Source: Tubulanus polymorphus
Taxonomy: Eukaryota > Nemertea > Palaeonemertea > Tubulaniformes > Tubulanidae
Direction: 5' to 3'
Assembly: GCF_964204645.1 (NCBI RefSeq)
Contig: NC_134032.1
Span: 8,047,275 to 8,111,274, forward strand
DNA: 64,000 nt
The position numbers were made by a program, and so were the translations under genes. The notes under the pieces are model-generated. The model did no database searches. It saw only the letters and a list, made by a program, of their open reading frames with translations, and was not told where the DNA came from. Shown here piece after piece: positions 11,888 to 24,729 of the stretch (position 1 is its first letter; each line of letters opens with the position of its first letter).

Positions 11888-14800
11888 TTATGCATCGTCT
11901 TCTTGTTTCACCCTTTGCCACTGGACGGTAGACCGGGAATATGTCCAGAGGTTAGACAATTTTGCTTTCGCACAGGCGGTAAAAGGGGGTAATGGATTTA
12001 TAACGGATAAACCTCTGCGGACGGGTGAAAATATTGCGCCGATTATCTTCCTGATACCGGGTTCTAGTGCAGCCGTCGGCATTTCTATACATAGACTTAG
12101 TATTGTTCCGCCCGCGTAAGATATTAGCGTATTACCTATGAGTAAATACAGCTGAAATTAACAACAACAAAAAAACAATTATCATAATGGTTCCACAGAT
12201 GCCGCCCACATTCCCGACAGAAAATGCCGCGACTTATGGAATTCGCGTAAATGATAGTGGAATGCAGCAATAGAACTAAAAATGCTACAATTTGGTCACT
12301 ATTTAAGATTGTAAAAACTGCATTTTACTTCATTTTCGACGTTTCTCGATTAATGCAACATATCCGCAATTAATGTTACTTACAAAGCTGGTGTAGTTCA
12401 GGTGCAAGGGGGTCCGTAGGGATAGACCTCTGTACAAGATAACTAGAGGATGTAGCAAGTAGGTGCAATACGACAATCGACCGAGCGGTAAAAATCCCCT
12501 CCACGATAGGAAACTATTCACAACTCCTAGAATCGTGAAAGAGAGAGAATATTAAAATCTAAACTCCTACAGAATATCGCAAAAACGTTATGTCGAATGA
12601 ATTTTGAAAATAAATCTCAATTTTTCGTGCACTTCATAAAGAGATACGACCTGACTCCATTGCATGAATCCAAAAACGAAGCCTACGAGCCACCTCGATT
12701 TAAGGCTGGTCTAAACCGTACGAAACTAAACGAGTGGTTACCAACTTGATAGGGTCGTAATGAGTATAAGACTATTTGACAATTACCTCCGTAACCATTT
12801 TGACAAGCGAATATAATCCACCCCAATCCGATACATAACACCGTATTCTGACACGAGTAGTACAGATTAATCATTGTCTGACTCATCGGATGTCCGTTGA
12901 AATGGCCGTGTAATCCGAATAGAGGCCAGTAAATACACGCGATACCGATTACCCATCCAATAATCACGATTACCTGGAGTTAGAGAGGCATAGAATATTT
13001 ATAATCTATAAACATACAGAATTACTCAATCGACATAATCGTTTTAGGTAAACTAGGTTCTCATCGGAATTTCCCAGTTCTATTCAATGACGGCCCCTCC
13101 CCTTGTGAACTCATATACGAAAACCGATCACTTGAAACGGACCATAATCACTGAGCAACAATTTTGCAGTTGATTGTGTTAACGATATAAAATACATGTC
13201 TAGACACACCGATATATATTATTGCTGCAGTGCCTTTTCATATGTTTCCATTATCCAACGCCTCCTTGTGTTATTCAGAAACTAGTAAACTTGAAACTGA
13301 CCATAGACAAAGCAAGTCATGAGCAACAATTTGCAATTGCTTGTGGTGAGAAAATATAATGCATGGTACCAATACGAATGACAAAAATACGTTATTGAAT
13401 ATAGGCTACCTACAAGTTAAAGTCAGTTGCGTAAAATTCTCCTGATCAAAAAACCTGTCTGATATGTTAGAGATCCCTTCCCTGATTACACCCATCACGA
13501 ATTCCAATGGAAAATGGCGAACCATTATGTAGGTCTCGGGCATTAGGCCAAAAATGTGGGCATAAACAAAATTATGGGACGACCATTCAGGGTGTGATCG
13601 ACCAAATTGCTTTTATGATAATAGCCCCTTTGAGGATGCAAATACATATGAATGGTCAGCTAACGTATCTAGAATAGATACAAGTATGAACTAAATATCA
13701 GGACAATCTATGGAAGCTTCTTCCAAACTTCCCCAAATAACTAGATTATGTCTACGGACGAACAGGCGGCCGAAAAGTGAACGCATTAGCCCGCTGGGAC
13801 TTAACTCCCAAGTGTGCTAACATGGCGGTGTTTTTCAAAAATTAAATATCTACAGTAAAATCAGGGTTCATTTTCAATTTGGAGAACATGGATAAGTCAC
13901 CACGCCGATGTGAACCTCTGAGGCGAGTATTAGTATATACATTTTGTGGGAAACAGAAAAATAATTCCTTTGAATCTTACCCGGTTGATTGCGATATTTT
14001 TGGTGAATGCGATATTTTTTCCATTGGTTTTGGCCATGATGTAGCCGACGATGAGTCCGCAAAAATGTGGACTGATGTGATACCACGGTTTTAAGTAATA
14101 CCCATAGAAGAAACTGGAAACAACAAAAGGCGATATCTAAATGTGCAGTCTCCGGTGATGTAAATTCTTAAAGGATAATCTTGGAAATATCGTGCTCTTA
14201 CTTTCCACCAGCTCCAACACCCCAGTGCCGAACGGCCCAGATATGCGCAAAATATCCTATATGCACAAATATTGGAATGGAAGCTACCAGCACACCAAAA
14301 GCTTCTTTCCTGTCAACATGTAAAACATGTATCTACTCTGTGATAATCGTCTTTGAAACATGTTACTACATGTATTTGGTGATAATGATCTTTAAAATCC
14401 TTAAAAACTATTTTATATAGTTTTTAAAGATTTTGTATATGCAATCGAATCGAAATCGAATTTGGAAATTGATTATTCTACTAGTAGTATCACTTACCAA
14501 CAAAAGGCCACGAGAACTACAGGAGATACCCAATAAAATTGCATGTTTGCACTCAAGAACCACGTCCATCCGCAACACTGTAACCAAAGAGCACAATTTA
14601 ACAACGATTTTACATTGGATATTCGAATCATATTCTCTCAGGAAATTTAATCGATAACTTTTCTGAATGAGATATTTACATTTTAATGATCTAGCCAAGA
14701 TCTATTCTAAACGATAATCAAATGAACGGAATTATAAGCGGGCGAGAACTTTGACTCCTCAAAAATCCGTCGGGCACAGCTAATAATCTTCTATTACAGA

Positions 14801-17800
14801 AATGATGTAACATTTGAAAACTATATTTACCGTTATCAGCTTGATGACGATTATTTCAGTTCAGGATCAGATCTTATCTTTTACCCGTTAGTAAAATCAT
14901 AGATCCCATATTAACCTAGAACTGATATATTATGCCATGCCTGCAACGTTTAAGGCGATGACCTAGATTATATTTTTTTCCATTGTAAATCACTGAATTC
15001 CGTGAAAACTTCTTAGATTTATATGTCTTCAACTATCGAAATAGCTAAATTTTACAAAATTGGACTTAGTCTATAGATCCATTCAATAGTAGTATATTGT
15101 TAAGTGAAATAGTTTATTAGAGACGCGAGCATAGCTTCTGTTTCGGACCGTTGGGTTTGTTGGTTGCTTCAGAGCTTTTGGATTATTATGTTTCTTTTCG
15201 CTGCTGTGATTCTGATTTCACGGTTTAAGTATTTCCGGGTTTAATATTATGTACGTGTATTTCTGTTCAAGTGGGTTTGTGACTGAGTGGCGTTTTGGTC
15301 ACTGCAGTGTTTCGTTACATGAAGAAGCGGAAGTAATTTGTATTGCAGTTAACGGTTATTCTAATAAACCAGTAAAAATTGTCCGCGTATTCCGTCGTTG
15401 GTTTTTGGATTCGTCCTCGGACAGCTTCATCAGGTAATGATGTATATAGTAGCGAAAGTTTGTATCGCGAACTAGTTAAACTATAAAGTATGCCTACTAT
15501 CCAAGCATGTCTCTACATTTTACTGATTTAAAACCAGGTTGAAACACGGCTCCTCTACGAATAAATAGATTAATAGCGGTGCCTAGCGGTTTTCTGAGAA
15601 GTCAGTGTTCCTGTCTGCTAATACGATTGACTATTTACCACTTCGATTTCCCTATCAAGAAAATTGCTCGTGTACATTAGATGCGCCTTCCACGAATCTC
15701 TGCAGTTAGGGTTAAAACCCCAGAAATCGGGATATACCGGTCCATCTCCAACATAGCGACTTAGATTCGTCGATACCGCGAGTACTAGCATATACGTAGG
15801 AGTCAATCTAGGAAGATGTATTTACATCAATTATCAATAACTTACAATGATGTTTCTTTAACAGGCTACTACCCGTTTCTGCAAAAGTGCGAAAATCAAA
15901 ATGTAGATAGCTCTATAGGATTATCAGGCTTGTCCCATGTTCGCGGGTACGAACCCATCTGGCCCCATTGGGGCCATAGTGCCCGAGCAATATCATTCTA
16001 AATCATAATTTACATATTTTGCTTCAAACTTCATACACAAATATCTAGCCCGGAGATTTAGCAGTCATTTTTTATTTAAAAAGCCCGAACGGCAGCGTGT
16101 GGGATAGTGAATTTTAGCACTTTATAACCCCCCCCCCCTTTGAAAAAATCCCGGGGACGCCCATGGTCAATTAGAGCAGCTGGAGCAAGATATCAATTCA
16201 ATTAAACTACTCCGTTAAATGAGGAATTAGATCGATCAAGAGAAAGACTCATTATTTATAATAACTTCGAATTAAAATGAAAAATATGATAATCTTTAAC
16301 AGGGGCGGATCCAAGGGAGGAGCTAGGGAGTCTCCCCCCTCCATGCTGCGTTTCTGATAGTCATATCGAAAAAAGGTACAGGCTCCCCCCTAACCCCTCC
16401 CACCCCCCCCCTTTCGATCAAATTTCTGCATCCGCCCCTGCATTAAGTATGAAACTTGTTTCACCTCCAGAAGCGATGAGCGTAATACGCGAACCAGTTG
16501 TATTTCCAGGCAACTCCGTCGACTTTTGCGATTTTCAACATGAAGGAATACGATATGAGCACGGCGCTGTAATCAACAAGAAAACTAATTTGAAAGTTGT
16601 TGTCGCCGTACGCGATAATGTACATATATTAGTGCACAATTAGTGGCGACATTGTTGAGAAGCTAATAAATGTTTATCTATTTTTCTAAAACTGGTTATG
16701 ATAATTTTATAAAATGTATGCGAATTTAACAGTTTAGACATCTTACAAAACGATTTTACGTGAAGTTTAATGCGACCGATGTCATTAGTTCTATCGGAAG
16801 AATGATTGAAATTTGATTCGAGATTTATTATATACATGCGTGTATATAATATGCGTGTATATAATATAGTGCAATGCATTTGTTGAAATGATTCCTTGGA
16901 AGAAGTAACACCCGAGTAATTACATATGGAGTCACTTTTTAGGTAAGGTACCCATCTATACCCGGACGGAGAGAGGCAATGGGGATTAGTCACTAGTCCG
17001 AGGACACTGCGGTAACGTGTGGGGCTCAAAACCATGACCTGGCTGCCCACAGTCGATCGTCCGAACCACTCCTGCATCGATTCACATCACATCGACTCAC
17101 ATATAAATAACTCGCTAACTGCTTTCTTGCGTTATTCAATGGAATAATGTTGTGGCGAGCAATTAGCAATTAGCAGTTAGTAGGTAACAATACGGTGTTA
17201 AAAGTGTAGCTAAGAATATCGGAAACGATTAACTTCATATGCTCGGAAATTAAATGAAAGAATGAAATACAACCAACCTGAGAAAGAAGAATAAATCGAC
17301 AGAAAGAATAAATGCATTGTCCAGCTGATAATTCCACGTCGCAATTTGTTCCAAAAACCACTGTATATTATCTGTAAAATAGGCAATGTTTCGTTTGTGT
17401 CAATAGGAACAAACAGTGCATAGGCAGGTGTGGGTGCAGGATTCGTTCGTAAATACATTCTTAGACTAAACCGCTCTACCCCGAATTATATGGTGTATGG
17501 TGAGACTGGTAGAACCCCGTTTGGAATGCGAAGTAAAAGCCAGAATGGTGAAATACTGGGCTAGTCTTATCTCCAAAAATAAGAAAACCGTATCTAGTAA
17601 AACATATCATGTAATGTACACAGGTGCAAGAGAGGGTAATGGTTCCAAATGGGTCTAGCATTAAGCGTGTACTGGAAGACTGTGGCATGGCCGAATTCTG
17701 GCTCAATCATAATATACCTAGTCCAGGATTTATTCACCAGTCGATAAAACTTAGATTAAAAGACCAGTTTATTAAAAAATGGTGTTTTAATTGTATTAAT

Positions 17801-20800
17801 TCCCCAAAGGCTGTGACTTACCAATGAATACTTAAAACCAACTTTCAGCAAGAATTCTACCTAACTAACCTCCCGATTAATTTCCGCGTTATCCTAGCTT
17901 GTTTTAGATGCAGGCGCAGAATTTTAAGGGAAGATATGCACTGTGATCAGTGCAATATGCAAATCTTAGGCGATGAACGCAATGCCCCCTGCTAGAATGC
18001 CCTGCATATGCGGAAACAAGAGATCGCCTACTCCCACGAAAATTTTTTTCATATCCCAAGCCTTGAAAATCTAAAAAAAACCGGAATACCTATCTATTAT
18101 GTCATTTAAGCAAATTATGTCGTCAGGTTGACAATAGATAATTGATCCTACATACGCTTACTCTCTGATTGACTATAAATACTATTTAACGTTTCAGCCT
18201 GTATCTAACTGGGGTCAGTCCCACGAAGAAGATTAGTGATCAGTTGCTTATGGTAACCTTTAAATTTTTATTGTGTTTATTGTGTAAAATTGATGTAAAA
18301 TTGCCCCTTGCCTGTGCGGCTGCTGCCGCTGCTGCTGCTGTCGCTGCCGCTGCTGTTAAATCTCAACTTGTCATTCATAACACTTATATTGTGAACTAAC
18401 CATTGAAACAGCTTTTGTCAATGCAATTTTTTTTGTAGACAATAACATTTTCTATCTTTCTTTCTTTCTAGAAGGAGGTGAAGGCATTTTCTGTGGCTTG
18501 GGACAACCTTCCCGATTTCGGAATTTTCCAAAGCACCAGTGGGATAGTGAAGACTAGAAATGCCCTTTGTAATTCATTGTATATTTCTATTAACACCAGT
18601 TCAATGCGTTATCGTTATATAATGTAGGCCTACGGTGGAACCTCGTTAATATGACTATTTTTTAGGCAATAGAAAATCATTCGTATTAACGAAAATTCGT
18701 AACATGCAAACCAACGTCAAATCCCTAACATTTGTCTATCTATTCCTACGTAGCACGCGCAACACGTTCCCTCTTTAACGTAGGCCTATATGTATAGACG
18801 GTTCTGAATAATGAAAATGAAGACATAGAACGAAAAAAAGTTCTTTCCATTTGTCGATCTTTCAAATCCTTCGGCACGATGTCAAATGTCAGTATTATAC
18901 TACGAATGTATTATGTTTGATACAGATGATGCACTCGAAAGAAATAAGAAATAGGGAACGAAAATTTGGATCGTTTTGATGAATTTTTCGTATCATCATG
19001 TTCAGAGTATTTAACTGATTTTTTACTAGCAATTTTTACTACATTTGGCCGGGACATACTCAAATCATCGTTGTATCACGAGTTTCGTAATTGGGCCCCC
19101 GAGTCTCGTATCAACGATGCATCAAACATGGTAACAAGTATTATCGCCGAATTTTCAATCTGTGATTGCTAAATTCGTACAGTTTGTCACCTCGCGATGG
19201 AAAAAATACTTGAATACCGAATCACGTGCTCATTGTTCCGCGGCCTTCGCACCGATTTTGCCTAAATTCAATCGCGGACGAATCATTCGCCAAAGAAATC
19301 CGTCCTAGTCTGGCACAAGCTGTATAGCATCATCGATTGGCAAAATTCAACTCACCTGCTAGTAAAGCATTGCCGACGGAATACGAGATAACGTGACCAT
19401 ATATGATCCACTGAATACCGATAATTCGCAAACCGTTTACGCAATGAAGACCCGATGCAGGTGATTCCAGCGACGATAATTTGCTCATGTTCGTGTAGAG
19501 AGAAAAGGCTCGTAAAAACTGCAAAACTAGAACGAGAATTTAGAATAATACTCGCTTTTTTATTCGTCAGTGACGTCTCGCTGGGGGAGGGGTGGCCATT
19601 TTTTTAGTAGGGCTTGGACTAATGATCTGCTTAAAGACCATCTTATAGCGAATCTTACAAATTACGTAATATCAGTCTAAACTCATTTTGATTCTAAGCA
19701 TAACCAATCTTATAACTTAAGATCGGCCTAAGCATATTTTGGTTCATTGCAACTCCCACCTCCCTAGTTGTAACAACTTAAGACAAGTCTTAAGATTTAA
19801 GACGGCTTTGGACTACTCTCGACTACGAAGGCGGTTCCTGAGAATTATGAGAAGTCATGGGACTAACTGGAACCTTTACTTACAGAATGATAGGATATTG
19901 GCTATGGCTTTATTTCTCTCTGCGGGTTTTCCTCCAACATCATCACCATTTTCGGCATCTGACGTTTGCTCAGCAGTGGAGACTGGTTTACTACCGTCAC
20001 TGCTCTTCCGACAGCGACATAGACTTACGACGTACGGCTGCAGAATATCGACAATTGTTGCCACGACAATTAAAGCAGCCAAAGCTATCAGCCAACGTCT
20101 ACGGAAAAGAATGGATTCAACAGTTTGAAGTATTCAAGTAGATACGAGATCGGATTCAGAATGATGTTCAAAAGGTTTCAATTCAACAAATACGCCCAGC
20201 GGTATCGGTTGAGAACATTTAGTTCGTTCTGCATCGGATAATGGCGCTGTGTAAAGTTTCAAGATGGAAGCGCCCAGTTAAAGTTTAAAGCGGGGAAGGT
20301 TACAACTTTTTTCATCGGATCTCCGAAAATGCACACGTTTACTGCATATACATCCTCGTCATACAGAGCAACGTCATTTTCGATAATGAACGTAAAGAAA
20401 CCATTGTTCGATACCATTTGAGCTTTTTCATGAGATGGTGAATGAGATGGTTACGTATTTGCGATATAATGTATACTAGAATTATTTTAACTTCTCGTAG
20501 AATTCATCTATTCTATTTGGACGTCAAACACACTTGCATAGTATAATAAAAAATCGAGATCGTTCAATGCTACAACATGACATATATCATAGTCTAAACA
20601 AAAAAAGTTTCTATCAAAGACTAAATTGTATCGAAAAAATGTCTTTTGTATTTTGTTTTCTTACATATCAACCTGGCATACTCAAAAAGGTACAAAATCC
20701 ATCTTAATCATCTTGGTGAAAAGAACTGGGCGAATCAATGCATATGTATGCTTCAAGAGGTCTATATCATACCGGTATACATATTTGAATGTATATGAAC

Positions 20801-22091
20801 TCGAGCAGTTTTCACTATAGTTTTATCACGGGCATCAGGGTCAGGTCCGTTTTGAGGATTTCTTTTTTTATTTTTGACAATGTCTATACTCACATCACGA
20901 GCTTGTCGTCAGCAGTATACGTTGGTTTTCTTCTTTTGCACGTCGTAGCAACATTTATGCTAAACCCAAATTGACGAAGTACTAGAAATAAATTCATTTT
21001 AGCGCGGTGCTACCCTTTAAAGATGTCGAAAAATAACAGCCAAAAACTGATATTGCTATACATAAAGACACACATACGTACTGTCGTTCGCGATGGTCTG
21101 AGTATCTATCGCCGTGCATGCGATCGGTAAACACGTTCCAAAGACAGTCTTCGCTATTTTCTGAACAAAATGAGTGAAACGAACAAAGATCAGGACACAA
21201 ATTTTGTTGTAGAATCTTGAAAGGATACGTTGTGAAGAAGCATATATGAATAAGCGATGATCAACGCCGTGCGACGAAATCGGTTGAAGCCGCGGGTGAA
21301 CTTTCAGGTGACACGTTTGGTTAAGATTGTTTTCAACATTACTTCCACAATCCATTACCCCGTCGACAATCACGCTACCTACGTACGTGGCTCCGGTCAT
21401 TAACCACTGGGTCAATATTGACCTTATACGGTACAGCGCAGATCGCAGACAATAACCCATTTGAAAAATTACCCACTAGGCAATTGCACTTCGCAAATTA
21501 TCCAAATTATTTACTTCCAGACAACCCCGACTTTGACATTGCCTACTACCCAAGAATTCTATCCCTATGGAGGGATTTTTGTTTACAGGTATGCACAAAA
21601 GGGCCGTGGTCACGTGATCTTCGAGGGGGATTCCACGGGTGGTCCGCAGAACGCCAACGTAACGCCAGTTTAATCTAGGTAAACTTGTGTTGATATAAAT
21701 GAAAAAGAAAAAAAGTTTATTTGCATTCCTGGATGCAAATCAAGACTGAACAGTCAAACCGATGCATGATATACGCAGATCAACTGATTATTGACGAAAT
21801 TACGGATCGTTACGTCGCACGGAGGGCATGTGATGATAAATAGCAGTGATCTAGACATTGGTATTTACGTGAATAAATCACAAGAGGATCAAATCTTTTT
21901 GTAGTGAATGTAAAAAGCGTTAAGCAGTTTAGTTAAAGGAAATATGTTTTAGAAATGTATAATTACTTTAGATCTTCCACGACCAGCTATAGACGCGCAG
22001 TACTGAGCAGTTTTGATTGTATGGCAAAGATCAAAATCGCCAATCCAATGGTTATTTTTTCCGAATTTTATCTCTCCAGTTGCACGAAACA
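11888..22091 (-). CDS. NRF-6-like (nose resistant to fluoxetine) membrane acyltransferase, copy A
   Basis: Minus-strand gene. Exons by eye: 21967-22091 (GEIKFGKNNHWIGDFDLC), 21082-21160 (FGTCLPIACTAIDTQ), 19884-20098 (TM LIALAALIVVATIVDIL), 19356-19518 (FSLYTNMSKL..LHCVNGLRIIG), 16465-16566 (ending YYAHRFWR), 15639-15807 (LTPTYMLVLAV), 14498-14577 (WTWFLSANMQFYWVSP), 14202-14309, 13981-14113 (KPWYHISPHFCGLIVGY), 12787-12973, 12384-12526 (LGRLSYCTYLLHPLV) and 11888-12151 (stop TAA). The blocks follow the order of the NRF domain plus acyltransferase-3 membrane domain. That family comprises multipass proteins implicated in lipid or drug handling in invertebrates. Phases show at least one missing exon between 19356 and 16566 (the SFFLLSG-type segment). 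The first coding exon, with signal peptide, was not found. Compared with copy B, exon 13981-14113 carries an 18-bp in-frame tandem duplication. Confidence 0.88.
15110..15560 (-). repeat. Insert unique to copy A intron, with hammerhead-like tail
   Basis: This intronic stretch has no counterpart at the same place in copy B, although the flanks (for example 15560-15640) do. On the minus strand, 15434-15408 reads CTGATGAAGCTGTCCGAGG then ACGAATCC, close to the CUGAUGA - stem - GAA pattern. No ORF is convincing. Confidence 0.35.
16300..16440. mobile_element. 141-bp non-autonomous TIR element
   Basis: Begins CAGGGGCGGATCC and ends GCATCCGCCCCTG, giving 12-13 bp inverted termini around a C/T-rich core. 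It is absent from the corresponding intron site of copy B (about 25793-25803). TTAA occurs on both sides (immediately before the left end, and two bases after the right end), which would fit a TTAA target duplication. Confidence 0.75.
16915..17085 (-). repeat. tRNA-derived SINE, minus strand
   Basis: Minus-strand reading starts GAGTGGTTCGGACGATCGAC and has a GGTTTTGAGCCCC B-box-like block, followed by CCGCAGTGTCCTCGG and CCCATTGCCTCTCTCC. The organisation is that of a tRNA-headed SINE. It lies in an intron of copy A. Confidence 0.5.
17610..18110 (+). mobile_element. LINE ORF2 C-terminal fragment, frameshifted
   Basis: The plus-strand frames give RLKDQFIKKWCFNCI and later CDQCNMQILGDE, collinear with RTRLTDQFTQTWHSIV and ICNLCNMRVIGDE in the full LINE at 28-30.7 kb. 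Stops and frameshifts separate them. The fragment is oriented opposite to the acyltransferase gene whose intron holds it. Confidence 0.65.
18305..18357. repeat. (GCTGCC/GCTGCT)n microsatellite
   Basis: About 50 bp of imperfect GCTGCCGCTGCTGCTGCTGT-type repeats in an intron. They are not in an ORF of note. Confidence 0.8.
18634..19180. mobile_element. Possible Tigger/pogo-like DNA transposon remnant
   Basis: GGTGGAACCTCGTTAATATG resembles Tigger-type termini and is followed by ATTCGTATTAACGAAAATTC. A 68-codon plus-strand ORF (18966-19172) follows, but no DDE motif could be identified. Confidence 0.25.
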
Positions 22092-22369
22092 CTGAAATAA
22101 TTTCAATGATATACAGCCAACCCCCGATATACCACCCACATGGGTGCAGAACGATGTTGGCGGTATAGGGAGTATGGCGGTATATCAGGGGTGTTTTACT
22201 ATGAATTTGTATAGAGAGGCGCATTGATAAAAACCTGGCAGTAGGCGGGGTTGGCGGTAAATGGGGTGGGGTGGTATATCGGGGGTGACTGCATATTGAA
22301 CATTAATACTTACTTACTTCTGAAAAAAATTTTGATATAGTTAGGCCTATACGGGGCTTTTTAACCCTA

Positions 22370-22645
22370 TGCGGTACCGCATTGTCACTCATCCTGATTG
22401 CCTCTCTCTTCGCCGAGGAGTGAATGGGTCCCTGGGCTGATAGACGACTCCTGAGCGCCTAGCAGCTGCTCGGATATCGCTTCTTCCCAGGGAGAGATGA
22501 CTGATAAATGGTTAGAGCTGGAGTAATCAGTCTGATTACTCCAAGGCTCGAGTGATAGGTCGGCGGTAGTAATGCCGATTCAATGCAAGCGCCTTGTGGA
22601 AACTTGTATCACAGTGAAAAGGGCGCTATAGAAATTGAAATATTA
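22370..22645 (+). repeat. SINE with LINE-type 3' tail
   Basis: The 3' portion GCGCCTTGTGGAAAC...AAAAGGGCGCTATAGAAATTG...ATTATTAC is the common tail shared by SINEs and L2-like LINEs (compare 10895-10930). The 5' part, with GTGAATGGGTCCC and the imperfect hairpin GTAATCAGTCTGATTACTCC, looks like the SINE head. Confidence 0.55.
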
Positions 22646-23112
22646 TTACGGTACTAAGCGCAAATTGAGAATGCGCAGTTATAAAAATTAGGAATACTAA
22701 CTCTCGCGGTACGAAACAGGACAGATTTCGAAACTGTTTGCCCTTAAGTTTTGGTTGAAAGAGATTGAGTTGGGTAAATAATATTAGCAATTGTCCTCAA
22801 ATACGGTTTTAGAAATCGGGTTCGAATATTGTGAAGAAAATCCAAAGATGAAATGGTACTCGTCCCCGATGTTGCTCATGATAGGCTACGCAAATTACGA
22901 TTTCTCTTTTCTTTAGGGTATTATAGGGTATTATATTTTATGCATCCAAATATGTATTTTTGGTTTGAACAGCGAAATCGGTAATATCGGTAATTATATT
23001 TAGATCAGTGAAAAGGTAACCAATATTTGTAGAACCAATATTATTTTGATTTGCGATACATGACTAAAGATACATGAAAAAGAATTTTACTAAAGATGAA
23101 AGTATACATTTT

Positions 23113-24030
23113 TCAATGAATTTGTCGAAATTGGACAGAGGTTTTTAGAAAGGAAAGTGGGCTGTTATCGGTCGCAGACTTATTCTGTCGAGGAGTACGT
23201 CCCGTGTTTGTTGCCGGGGCGGCTGCTGGATTTACTTTTGGAGTTTTTTCTAATAACCGGCCATTGCTCGCCAGTTTGAGTGTTTTCCCACCTGGAACCA
23301 TTTCAAGTAATTTCCGAGTGTTAATCTCATGTAGACGCTCAAGATGAGATTTGCTGCTACGGAGCCAGGTACTTCCGAATTCTTTGTCATCTCTTAGTTT
23401 ATTTTTTGCACCGAGGACCTTTATCTTTATCTCCTTACTTTCCAACGCTAACTTTACTAGGGGTGGTACGCCCTCAACTCGGGGCTTCAGTCGCACACAC
23501 TTGATTACCCTCGGGGTCGGCTGTATTAATTTTTGCATGACTTTTGAGCAGGTGGTTTCGAGGTTTTCGTTCGTTTCCACTTTCAGGTTAGAAATTATGA
23601 TGCATACATCCGGGTTGTCCAGCGGGTCTCTTTGGTTCTGGGTATTCAGTTGTCGTTGTAGATCCATACATAAGGCCTCGAGTTGTTTCACGGTGGACTG
23701 CGACTGTTCAAGATCCTTACTCAGGACAGTGATTCTTTTCCCGCAAACTTTCAGGTCAATTTTTTGTTTTTCGCTTGTCGATTTTAATTCTTCATACGAC
23801 AGGCCGTTGAATTCGACAGAACTGATTACTTCATCAATTTTTGCGTCATTTTGTTTTACTTTTTCTTTCAGGGTACTGACGTCTTCATATAAGTTGTTAA
23901 ATTTGGCGTAGTCTTGCTTTTGTTGTGTTTTAATTTCTTCCATTGATGATTGTAGTTTCCCAACGGCATTTCGCATGAATATTTCGAAGTCTACAGAGCC
24001 TTCAGAATTAGCGGCCATGGTATTCGTCAT
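23113..24030 (-). CDS. LINE ORF1-like protein, solitary and intact
   Basis: Uninterrupted 305-residue ORF. Residues about 15-130 are heptad-like and charged (QKQDYAKFNNLYEDVSTLKE, DLEQSQSTVKQLEALCMDL), predicting a coiled coil. Residues 140-235 (DVCIIISNLKVETNENLE ... VIKCVRLKPR ... PPLVKLALESKE) fit the RRM-like core of LINE ORF1 proteins, which bind element RNA as multimers. The tail is basic and Ser/Pro/Asn rich. The alternative start MAAN lies four codons in. No ORF2 is adjacent downstream. It sits in the gap between the two head-to-head acyltransferase copies. It is distinct from the ORF1 of the LINE at 26 kb and could be a 5' fragment of another element or a retained gene. Confidence 0.6.
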   Translation of the reverse strand: MTNTMAANSEGSVDFEIFMRNAVGKLQSSMEEIKTQQKQDYAKFNNLYEDVSTLKEKVKQNDAKIDEVISSVEFNGLSYEELKSTSEKQKIDLKVCGKRITVLSKDLEQSQSTVKQLEALCMDLQRQLNTQNQRDPLDNPDVCIIISNLKVETNENLETTCSKVMQKLIQPTPRVIKCVRLKPRVEGVPPLVKLALESKEIKIKVLGAKNKLRDDKEFGSTWLRSSKSHLERLHEINTRKLLEMVPGGKTLKLASNGRLLEKTPKVNPAAAPATNTGRTPRQNKSATDNSPLSFLKTSVQFRQIH

Positions 24031-24729
24031 GGGGCAACAAAAATATAAAAAATATCAAATTTTATCGTGCGTAACAGCGTCAGAGCTAGCGTTGTAATAA
24101 TCCGCCTAACGGTGTGTCCTTCATAGATTATCGTGTAGCGGCTTTCAATACAATAGTTCTAATGACGATATGTGCAATCATGCGGAACTGTTCTCGGTCA
24201 GCCTAGGCACCAGTCCAAATACACGTATATGCCTTTGATATGGTTTGATTGAATTTATTGAATTTATTGAGTGTACATCAGATGCAATTAAACGGTCCAA
24301 AATACGATTTCGTGGACTTACAGCATATGATGTAGAGAGCTCACCAGAACAGCGGTTATAGTTCTTAAATATGATATCCTACTTTAGTGACGAGACACTC
24401 TCTAAAGCTATTCGTTAATGATTCCAGCGGAGCAACGAAAACACGCGACTTGACCAGTCCGCCATATTGTACTATTGTATTTGACTATATATGCGACGCT
24501 CATGCCAGTCAATACGGAGTTTAAGCAGGGCAGCGTGTACGCTAACGTTGCACATCTGAAATAGTATGGTGGCCGATATGTAATTTGCTCCAGAGAATAT
24601 GTTTTTATGCTACTTGAATCTAAAAGTCAAAATTACACCTGTTTTGATCCATAATATAGAATAATTAGTTAATCGATCGATGACTTTTGTATGGTGGCTG
24701 ATAAGGGCCATAAAAATATATCCTGACAA

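Noticed and set aside
17210-17458. Extra acyltransferase exon (APTPAYALFVP resembles LTPTYMLVLAV)
   Set aside because: The similarity is short, the frame is not bounded by usable splice sites, and the true LTPTY exon is at 15639-15807.
18966-19172. 68-codon ORF FDEFFVSSCSEYLTDFLLAI as a transposase C-terminus
   Set aside because: No DDE residues or upstream helix-turn-helix were found; kept only as a low-confidence transposon remnant.
21418-21678. Two overlapping plus-strand ORFs, one reading PYGGIFVYRYAQKGRGHVIFEG
   Set aside because: Looks coding-like, but it lies in an intron of the minus-strand acyltransferase, has no partner exon or known domain, and the two frames compete.
23351-23911. 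186-codon plus-strand ORF
   Set aside because: Antisense shadow of the 305-residue ORF1-like frame; Cys/Phe/Ser-rich and without domain.
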